Position numbers and translations under genes: made by a program. A stretch of DNA of 22,506 nucleotides from assembly GCA_937936675.1 (NCBI GenBank), contig CALDDL010000057.1, positions 1 through 22,506 on the forward strand, written 5' to 3'. The stretch comes from an uncultured bacterium (lineage in GTDB: Bacteria; Bacteroidota; Ignavibacteria; Ignavibacteriales; Melioribacteraceae). A model generated the notes under the pieces. That model made no database searches and was not told the origin of the DNA. It was given only the letters and a program-made list of their open reading frames with translations. Shown in pieces: positions 16,828-22,506 of the stretch. The stretch's first letter is position 1; the number at the start of each line of letters is the position of its first letter.

Positions 16828-17403
16828 CTATATCTCCTTTTTCGTTCTTTCTGCAATTCTAGAAACAGCGTGCCTAAAATTATCGGCTACAAAATTGGCA
16901 GATTTTTGGTGATTTTGCAAGAGAGAAATTTGTTCTTTTAAAATATCTGATGACAATAAAATTGAATAAACACCTGCGTTTAAACCCGATTCGATATCCG
17001 ATGCTCTATCCCCTATTAAATATGATTTGGAAAGATCAATATCATAATCTTTGGAAGCATCAAAAATCATCTGAGGCGATGGTTTTCGGCATTTACATTC
17101 ATCTTCAGTGCTAAATTCAGGATGAGAGGGACAATAGTAAAATTTCTCAATCCGTATTTGATCAGAGATTAATAAATCACTTATTCTTTTATTTACTTTA
17201 TCGACCTGTTCGTGCGAAAGAAGCCCGCGTGATATGCCGGCTTGGTTTGAAACTACTATTAATTTGAAATGCAATACATCTTGAAGATACTTTAATCCTT
17301 CAACTACACCAGGCAATAGTTTTATTACCTCCGGATCGGAGATATAGCCCGGATCATAATTAAGAGTTCCGTCTCTGTCCAAAAATATAGCTTTGTTTTG
17401 CAT
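16828..17403 (-). CDS. HAD-family phosphatase, GmhB/HisB-N type
   Basis: A 191-aa HAD hydrolase with the catalytic DRDGT (D9, D11), motif II in VVSNQAGISRG (about 50-60), motif III K107 in CRKPSP, and motif IV GDRASD (D132, D136). A zinc loop is visible as C91, H94, C103 and C105, the arrangement of GmhB and the HisB N-domain. The most likely reaction is dephosphorylation of D-glycero-D-manno-heptose 1,7-bisphosphate for lipopolysaccharide core synthesis. A stand-alone histidinol-phosphatase cannot be excluded, since the two share fold and zinc loop. No heptose or histidine synthesis gene is nearby to decide. It lies 3 nt after glgA and abuts the DUF4270-like gene. Confidence 0.85.
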   Translation of the reverse strand: MQNKAIFLDRDGTLNYDPGYISDPEVIKLLPGVVEGLKYLQDVLHFKLIVVSNQAGISRGLLSHEQVDKVNKRISDLLISDQIRIEKFYYCPSHPEFSTEDECKCRKPSPQMIFDASKDYDIDLSKSYLIGDRASDIESGLNAGVYSILLSSDILKEQISLLQNHQKSANFVADNFRHAVSRIAERTKKEI

Positions 17404-17406
17404 TAA

Positions 17407-18900
17407 TTAGTCTGTAAGTTTCCGATAGAGGTCAATATAATTTTTAGCCGAATTTAACCAAGAAAAATTAGACTTCATTCCGTTCTTCATGATTTTCTGC
17501 CAAGTTTTTTGATCGCTTGAATAAACTTTAACAGCATTTTTTATTTCGGCAACCATTTCTTTTGCATTATACTTTTCAAATATAAATCCGTTCCCTTCTT
17601 CATTCTTTGAATTATAAGGAATAACGGTATCTGCAAGACCTCCGGTTTTTCTTACAATTGGTACTGTTCCATACATCAAACTATACATTTGATTCAATCC
17701 GCATGGCTCATATAATGAAGGCATTAAAAACATATCAGAACCTGCTTCTATCAAATGTGCTAGTTCATCATCAAAACCAAGATAACAAGAAAATTTATTT
17801 GGATATTTTGAGGATAATGTTTCTAAAAATTTATGATATTTTTTATCGCCTGTTCCTAATATTACAAACTGAGCATCAATTTTTAATAATTCAGGAACTG
17901 CTTTCTTTAGTAAATCAAAACCCTTATTATCAACTAATCTGCTAATAAGTCCGATAATTGGAATATCTTTTTTGTATTCTAAATTAAAATTATCGGCTAA
18001 TGCTTTTTTATTTTCAATTTTAGGATCTAAATTTTTGATGGAATATTTTTTAGGAATTTTCGAATCGTGTTCGGGATTCCATATTGAGTCATCGATTCCG
18101 TTAATAATTCCGTATAAATCTTTCTTTCTCTTAGAAAGAGTATCAAAAAGCCCTAATCCTAAAGTCTTATCTTCGCTAATTTCTTTAGCATAAGTTTCAC
18201 TAACTGTATTAATAGCATCGGCATATAATAAACCGGCTTTAAGGAAATTCATTTTCCCCTTTTGTAAAACTCCTGATTCAGCTTCTAATTTTTTTGGTAA
18301 TCCTGTTTTTACAAATGAACTTTTTGGAAAAACACCTTGAGAAGCTAAATTATGTACCGTGAAGATAGTTTTAATATTTTCAAACATTGGATCGTCATTA
18401 TACATTGTCTTCAGGTAAACCGGGATCAATCCGCACTGCCAATCATTACAATGAATTATATCGGGGATCCAACCCAGTTTTTGAATTAAATCAAATATTG
18501 ATCTAGCTAATAATATAAATCTTTCGTCATTATCTGCGTAGTCTTCACCTGTCATAGGATCAGAATATAAGCTGTGCCTGCTTCCATAGTATTCAATATT
18601 ATCAAGGAAATATATTTGCACTCTTGTTTTTTGACCTATAAGGAAGGAGGATCGAAGGGAGAAGACAACTTCTTTTTTATCAATTTCAGTAGTTAAGTCC
18701 TTTAACCGGACTACTTCATGTATTTTGTATTTTCTTTCATCAATAGCACCATATTTGGGAACAACTATTCTTACTTGATGTCCTAGTTCTTGCAAAATCT
18801 GAGGCAATGCAGATGATACATCTGCCAATCCACCTGTTTTTATGAACGGGACAACTTCTGAGGTCACAAATAGGATTTTTAATTTTTTTCCTGCGGGCAT
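17407..18900 (-). CDS. glgA: Glycogen synthase (GT5)
   Basis: A GT-B fold glycosyltransferase of family GT5, adding ADP- or UDP-glucose to alpha-1,4-glucan. The 497-aa product starts with KILFVTSEVVPFIKTGGLAD, containing the nucleotide-sugar-binding KTGGL (K21). It also has HCNDWQCGL, TVHNLASQG, NGIDDSIWNP and, near the end, the catalytic-region EPCGLNQMYSL (E398) with KTGGLADTV. It is slightly longer than E. coli GlgA (477 aa). It is the first gene of a compact eight-gene minus-strand operon; its start has an AAGGA 6 nt upstream. It faces hutI across a 117-nt divergent region bounded by an inverted repeat. No other glycogen gene is in the window, so storage versus other glucan roles is open. 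Confidence 0.95.
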   Translation of the reverse strand: MPAGKKLKILFVTSEVVPFIKTGGLADVSSALPQILQELGHQVRIVVPKYGAIDERKYKIHEVVRLKDLTTEIDKKEVVFSLRSSFLIGQKTRVQIYFLDNIEYYGSRHSLYSDPMTGEDYADNDERFILLARSIFDLIQKLGWIPDIIHCNDWQCGLIPVYLKTMYNDDPMFENIKTIFTVHNLASQGVFPKSSFVKTGLPKKLEAESGVLQKGKMNFLKAGLLYADAINTVSETYAKEISEDKTLGLGLFDTLSKRKKDLYGIINGIDDSIWNPEHDSKIPKKYSIKNLDPKIENKKALADNFNLEYKKDIPIIGLISRLVDNKGFDLLKKAVPELLKIDAQFVILGTGDKKYHKFLETLSSKYPNKFSCYLGFDDELAHLIEAGSDMFLMPSLYEPCGLNQMYSLMYGTVPIVRKTGGLADTVIPYNSKNEEGNGFIFEKYNAKEMVAEIKNAVKVYSSDQKTWQKIMKNGMKSNFSWLNSAKNYIDLYRKLTD

Positions 18901-18920
18901 TGGAAATCCTTAAAAATTAG
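18901..18920. repeat. Inverted repeat, left arm (glgA leader)
   Basis: TGGAAATCCTTAAAAATTAG. Its reverse complement matches 18992-19010 at 18 of 20 aligned columns, with one mismatch and one single-base gap. The arm covers the glgA ribosome binding site AAGGA and touches its ATG. Confidence 0.7.
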
Positions 18921-18991
18921 ACTTCAAATTTAATAAAATATTGGCAAAATGACAAAAATATTAGCATATTAAGAGTTGATATCATAACTAA

Positions 18992-19010
18992 CTTATTTTT
19001 AAGATTTCCA
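18992..19010. repeat. Inverted repeat, right arm (hutI leader)
   Basis: CTTATTTTTAAGATTTCCA, the partner of 18901-18920, about 71 nt away. It ends 7 nt before the hutI ATG. As a result glgA and hutI have nearly the same leader sequence on their own coding strands. Confidence 0.7.
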
Positions 19011-19017
19011 TTCGAAA

Positions 19018-20268
19018 ATGAAAACATTACTTGTAAATGCTTCACAAATAATTACGGTTAATACAAATAAGAAAAACTTCAAAAGAGGCATAGAACTTAA
19101 TGATATTGATTTGCTTACAGATCATGCTATATTAATTGAAGATGGGAAAATATTAGATTTTATTTCAAATTCCGGTATTGGAAAATTCACTTCTGCCGAA
19201 AGAATTGATTTAAAAAATAAGATTGTATTACCGGGATTAGTTGAATGTCATACACACCTTACATTCCTAGGGTCAAGGGCAAATGAATTTAAATTAAAAC
19301 TTAGTGGTGCTTCTTATGAAGAGATTGCGCTAAGTGGTGGTGGAATTCTCTCTACTGTCCAGAAAGTTCGTGGCGCATCTCATGAAGAGCTTCTTACAGA
19401 TTCATTGCCTAAGATCAATCGATTTATCGAACAAGGAATAACTACATTAGAAATTAAAAGCGGATATGGATTAAGTTACTATGATGAAATAAAATTATTG
19501 CAAGTAATTAATTCTTTAAAATCACAATCGAAGATTGAAATTATTCCAACATTCCTGGGTGCTCATACCTATCCTCCCGAATATAAAAATGACCATAAAA
19601 AATATATCCAAATTATATCAACAGAATTAATTCCTTTTATTGCAAAAAATAAACTTGCGGAATTTTGTGATATCTTTTGTGAAAAAACAGCATTTACTTC
19701 AGATGATGTTGAAATGATTTTCGCTGCTGCAATTGAACACGGAATGAAACTAAAACTTCACACTGAACAATTTAATAATATTGGCGGATTAGATGCGGCT
19801 ATTAAATTTAAGGCAACAAGTATTGATCACTTAGAAGTTATTAAAGAAACTGATTTTACTAAACTAAGCCAAAGTAATACAGCCGCAGTCTTGCTACCCG
19901 GTGTTTCATTTTTCCTTGACTATGATTTCGCGCCCGCACGTAAATTAATCGATAACAATATAATTGTGGCTTTAGCTTCCGATTACAATCCGGGTTCTTC
20001 AAACATATCAAATATTAGTCTTATTATGGGCTTGGCAGCGCTTAAAATGAATATGACTTTTGAAGAGATTATCTCTGCATATACGATTAATTCCGCTTTT
20101 GCACTAAATCGAAGCGATAGAATCGGAAGTATTGAAATTGGCAAAGATGCAGATTTTTCTATAATGAATACTCAAGACTACAATGATATTATTTATAATA
20201 TCGGAACCAATTTAAATGTTATGACAATAAAAAAAGGTAACATAGTTTACTCAAAACAAGGTGAATAG
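19018..20268 (+). CDS. hutI: Imidazolonepropionase
   Basis: An amidohydrolase-superfamily metalloenzyme that opens imidazolone-5-propionate to N-formimino-L-glutamate, the third step of histidine degradation. The 416-aa product has the metal motif HTH (H78, H80) in LPGLVECHTHLTFLGSRANE, the substrate-contact region SGGGILSTV (about 106-114), H183 in LGAHTYP, the metal ligand H248 in LHTEQFN, H271 in DHLE, and the metal ligand D322 in SDYNPGSS. The length is normal for the family. There is no strong Shine-Dalgarno sequence before the ATG. Its stop TAG directly precedes the ftcD ATG, so the two are translationally linked. hutH and hutU are not in the window. Confidence 0.95.
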   Translation: MKTLLVNASQIITVNTNKKNFKRGIELNDIDLLTDHAILIEDGKILDFISNSGIGKFTSAERIDLKNKIVLPGLVECHTHLTFLGSRANEFKLKLSGASYEEIALSGGGILSTVQKVRGASHEELLTDSLPKINRFIEQGITTLEIKSGYGLSYYDEIKLLQVINSLKSQSKIEIIPTFLGAHTYPPEYKNDHKKYIQIISTELIPFIAKNKLAEFCDIFCEKTAFTSDDVEMIFAAAIEHGMKLKLHTEQFNNIGGLDAAIKFKATSIDHLEVIKETDFTKLSQSNTAAVLLPGVSFFLDYDFAPARKLIDNNIIVALASDYNPGSSNISNISLIMGLAALKMNMTFEEIISAYTINSAFALNRSDRIGSIEIGKDADFSIMNTQDYNDIIYNIGTNLNVMTIKKGNIVYSKQGE

Positions 20269-21285
20269 ATGAAAATAATTGAATGTGTTCCAAATTTTAG
20301 TGAAGGTAAAAATGAAAAAACCTTTCAACTAATTAAAGATTCCATCGCAGAAGTAAAGGATGTAAAATTATTAAGTTTAGAACCCGATGCAGATTATAAT
20401 AGAATGGTCGTAACCTTAGCCGGTAATGAGGAAGGAATATTAAATGGTGCTATAAGTGTCTGTATGGCTGCCGCTGAAGCTATTGATATGCGAGAGCATA
20501 AAGGTGAACATCCAAGATTAGGAGCTATTGATGTAGTTCCATTTATACCTGTGAAAAATAGTACAACTGATGAATGCGTTGCCATCTCTAAAAAATTTGG
20601 AGAATTAATATCGAAGAAATTAAATGTACCAGTATATCTCTACGAAGATGCAGCCATGAGACCGGAGAGAAAATTACTTTCAAATATTCGCCAAGGCGAA
20701 TACGAAGGCTTAGAAGAGAAATTAATGGACTCAAATTGGACACCTGATTTTGGTGAAGCGAAATTTAATCCAAAACTTGGAGCTATTGTTACCGGGTCTC
20801 GATTCTTTTTAATTGCCTACAATGTGAATATCGATTCTAATGAAGTTAAATATGCCAAAGAAATTGGGGAAGTTGTTAGAGAGAGCGGTTATCCTAAACG
20901 CGATGCAACCGGTAAAATTATTAAAGAAAATGGAGAAACAGTCCGGGTCCCCGGCAAATTAAAATCAGTTCAAGGTATGGGAGTAAGTTTAGAAAAATTT
21001 GCTATGACTCAAGTATCCATGAACTTAAAAAATTATTACGTAACTCCAATTCATGTTGCTTTTGAGGAAGTTAAAAAAGAAGCGGCTCGTTTAGGTGTAA
21101 CTGTAAAAGGAAGCGAAATTGTAGGTTTAGTACCATTAGATGCTATTTTAGAAGCCGGAAGATTTTATACCAAGAATAAAACAAATAATGAAAAAGAATT
21201 ATTAGATGCAGCAATCGAAAATCTCGGATTAAGTTTCCTCAATAAATTTATACCAGAAGAAAAAATAATTGAATATATGATTTAA
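20269..21285 (+). CDS. ftcD: Glutamate formimidoyltransferase
   Basis: Transfers the formimino group from N-formimino-L-glutamate to tetrahydrofolate, giving glutamate and 5-formimino-THF. The 338-aa product begins IIECVPNFSEGKN, the family start, and contains GEHPRLGAIDVVPFIPV with H81 at the position of the catalytic histidine of mammalian FTCD. It holds only the transferase half; the cyclodeaminase half is the next gene, as in many bacteria. Direct junction with hutI upstream; an AAGGTGA just before the start lies inside hutI. Together these genes indicate the folate route for formiminoglutamate rather than hydrolysis by HutG or HutF/HutG. Confidence 0.95.
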   Translation: MKIIECVPNFSEGKNEKTFQLIKDSIAEVKDVKLLSLEPDADYNRMVVTLAGNEEGILNGAISVCMAAAEAIDMREHKGEHPRLGAIDVVPFIPVKNSTTDECVAISKKFGELISKKLNVPVYLYEDAAMRPERKLLSNIRQGEYEGLEEKLMDSNWTPDFGEAKFNPKLGAIVTGSRFFLIAYNVNIDSNEVKYAKEIGEVVRESGYPKRDATGKIIKENGETVRVPGKLKSVQGMGVSLEKFAMTQVSMNLKNYYVTPIHVAFEEVKKEAARLGVTVKGSEIVGLVPLDAILEAGRFYTKNKTNNEKELLDAAIENLGLSFLNKFIPEEKIIEYMI

Positions 21286-21286
21286 T

Positions 21287-21291
21287 GGAGG
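21287..21291 (+). promoter_or_regulatory. Ribosome binding site deciding the fchA start
   Basis: GGAGG, 5 nt before the ATG at 21297. The earlier in-frame ATG at 21285 would put this site inside the coding region and has no such signal of its own, so 21297 is preferred. Confidence 0.7.
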
Positions 21292-21296
21292 CAGTA

Positions 21297-21929
21297 ATGG
21301 ATACTAATATCACAATTAAAAATTATTTAGAAAGTCTATCATCAAATTCGCCTACTCCGGGAGGTGGAAATGTATCAGCATTTTGCGGTGCACTTTCTTC
21401 ATCGCTTGGAACGATGGTTTGTAATCTTACAATCGGGAAAAAGAAATATGCGAACGTCGAATCAGATATGATAAATTTAGCTGCCAACTTAAATACATTC
21501 ATAGATGATTTCAGTCTATTAGCTAAAGAGGATAATGAAGCATTTGATAAGGTGATGGCTGCTTTTAAATTACCTAAAGATTCTGAAGCGGATAAATTAG
21601 AACGGAATAAACAAATTCAGGAAGCTACAATGGGCGCATCAATTGTGCCAGCAAGTGTTATTAAAAAATGTTATGAATTAATCCCCTTCTTAATTGAAAT
21701 TGCCGATAGAGGGAATACTAATTCTATCTCTGATGTAGGAGTTGCTTTATTATTAGCAGATACAGCATCTAAAGGGGCTTATTTAAATGTAGTGATAAAT
21801 TGCTCTTCTTTGGACAATCAGACAATTGCTCATGAAATAATTAAACAAAATGAGCTGTTTGTAAATGAGATTTCCAATCAAGTTGAATTGAAATATGAAG
21901 CTCTTCTCTCATCATTAAAAAATAATTAA
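21297..21929 (+). CDS. fchA: Formimidoyltetrahydrofolate cyclodeaminase
   Basis: An all-helical FTCD_C-type enzyme that converts 5-formimino-THF to 5,10-methenyl-THF and ammonia, completing the transfer of the histidine-derived carbon to folate. The 210-aa product has the N-terminal signature SPTPGGGNVSAF (PTPGGG at 19-24) and the later NTNSISDVGVALLLADTA (about 145-162), which matches the conserved SD(V)GVA region of the family. I start at 21297 because of the GGAGG site; starting at 21285 would add four residues and overlap the ftcD stop by one base. It is the last gene of the three-gene hut/folate cluster and ends 1 nt from the oppositely oriented gene at 21931. Confidence 0.93.
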   Translation: MDTNITIKNYLESLSSNSPTPGGGNVSAFCGALSSSLGTMVCNLTIGKKKYANVESDMINLAANLNTFIDDFSLLAKEDNEAFDKVMAAFKLPKDSEADKLERNKQIQEATMGASIVPASVIKKCYELIPFLIEIADRGNTNSISDVGVALLLADTASKGAYLNVVINCSSLDNQTIAHEIIKQNELFVNEISNQVELKYEALLSSLKNN

Positions 21930-21930
21930 T

Positions 21931-22506
21931 TTATTTAGGGAATTTTATACTGAGGTCTTCCAAAGACCATCTTGATTTGATCTTTAGAGTATCAGGATAG
22001 AGAATAAATTTTTCGGAATATACAATTGGGGATAACTTCCCCTTTGTATAGACCGAGTTTGAATCTCTATCTATAAATGAATATAAAAAGTATTTCCCCG
22101 GTAAAATTTTTGTTAACTTAAATTTATTGGCTTCAACATCCGTTGAATTTACTTGTTTCTTTGTTTTTGTATCTGTAAGAACAATTTTTATCGGAAGATT
22201 ATTTGCATTGTCAACTTCAACATTTCCCGATATTGTAACAAAATCCAAATCATTCATTGCCGAAATTGTTTTTGTTAGAGTAGTATCCTTTTTATTTCCC
22301 GCTAGATCGTGAATGGGATTTAAATTAATTTTTACTACGAATTCAGTTTTCGGTTTTAATTTGGCAAAACTAACATCATATTTGATTGAATCAGATGTAA
22401 AGATATTGTAAGAATAATTATTCTTTTTCAAATCACTGATATTTAAAAAACTGCTCAATGAATCATTAATCACTTTTTCAGAAAAAACTAATGAAAATTC
22501 CGGAGC
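21931..22506 (-). CDS. Ig-like (SbsA/Big_5-type) surface protein, C-terminal part, cut by window edge
   Basis: The frame is open to the window end, so the N-terminus lies outside. A GTG at 22473 is an internal codon, because the frame continues upstream as APEFSLVFSEKV, the typical first strand of an SbsA/Big_5 Ig-like domain (visible from the edge to about NPIHDLAGNKKD). A second beta domain follows (from VTISGNVEVDN), resembling a carboxypeptidase-regulatory fold, and the end includes LPGKYFLYSFIDRDSNSVYT, an EKFILYPDTLKIKSRW segment and a final strand. This layout is common in Bacteroidetes-type lipoproteins with an N-terminal Ig-like domain. The cell-surface location and lipoprotein nature are inferred, since the signal region is not visible. 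No catalytic motif is seen. Confidence 0.75.
   Translation of the reverse strand, partial: APEFSLVFSEKVINDSLSSFLNISDLKKNNYSYNIFTSDSIKYDVSFAKLKPKTEFVVKINLNPIHDLAGNKKDTTLTKTISAMNDLDFVTISGNVEVDNANNLPIKIVLTDTKTKKQVNSTDVEANKFKLTKILPGKYFLYSFIDRDSNSVYTKGKLSPIVYSEKFILYPDTLKIKSRWSLEDLSIKFPK

Larger units (their letters stand above)
18901..19017. promoter_or_regulatory. Divergent promoter region between glgA and hutI
   Basis: The 117-nt AT-rich gap from which glgA (left) and hutI (right) are transcribed apart. On the minus strand TATTTTTG (18960-18953) fits the TAnnTTTG box of Bacteroidetes promoters and would give glgA a leader of under 50 nt, but no TTTG partner lies 19-20 nt upstream. On the plus strand TTGGCA (18941-18946) followed after 18 nt by CATATT is a possible but weak pair for hutI. 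Both ends of the gap carry arms of an inverted repeat, listed separately. Confidence 0.45.

Noticed and set aside
22473..22473. GTG at 22473 as the true start of the last gene
   Set aside because: The frame stays open to the edge and upstream codons encode a typical Ig-like strand, so the gene is simply cut by the window.
1..22506. CRISPR arrays, insertion sequences, phage genes, toxin-antitoxin pairs, tRNA genes
   Set aside because: No regularly spaced repeats, transposase or integrase motifs, or cloverleaf-like sequence were seen; composition and gene spacing are uniform across the window.

Overview
The window is AT-rich (about one third G+C by eye) and almost fully coding. No stretch over 300 bases lacks a gene: the longest gaps are 9958-10112 and the divergent gap 18901-19017. 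The gene set is an alternative complex III (ACIII) with an aa3-type oxidase, a DUF4270-like lipoprotein beside glycogen synthase, and an Ig-like lipoprotein-type tail. It points to the Bacteroidetes/Chlorobi/Ignavibacteria group, most likely an aerobically respiring Ignavibacteria-type organism. This placement is inference from gene content; there is no rRNA or other marker to confirm it.

Layout. (1) 1-9957, minus strand, read right to left: actA (pentaheme cytochrome), an unlisted 56-aa ORF, actB (MoCo-like/Fe-S), actC, an actD-actE fusion, actF, a membrane-anchored monoheme cytochrome c, SCO and the start of cytochrome c oxidase subunit I, cut by the window edge. Spacings are -8 to +13 nt, so this is one operon for menaquinol oxidation, electron transfer by c-type hemes and O2 reduction. 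(2) 10113-18900, minus strand: glgA, a GmhB/HisB-type HAD phosphatase, a DUF4270-like lipoprotein, a beta-barrel protein, a TPR protein, glyA, tatC and a long-chain polyprenyl diphosphate synthase, again nearly without gaps. The last two fit the respiratory operon: TatC would export the Tat-tagged ActB, and the synthase would make the quinone tail. (3) 19018-21929, plus strand: hutI, ftcD and fchA, the lower half of histidine degradation ending in folate one-carbon units. (4) 21931-22506, minus strand: the C-terminal part of an Ig-like surface protein whose start lies outside.

No mobile element, CRISPR array, tRNA, rRNA or phage gene was seen, and no wholly novel multi-gene system. The best candidates for new biology are small: the 56-aa Tat-like ORF between actA and actB, an ActB that keeps a complete four-cysteine N-terminal cluster motif, the extra cytochrome c with a C-terminal helical domain, and a near-perfect inverted repeat framing the glgA/hutI divergent promoter region.
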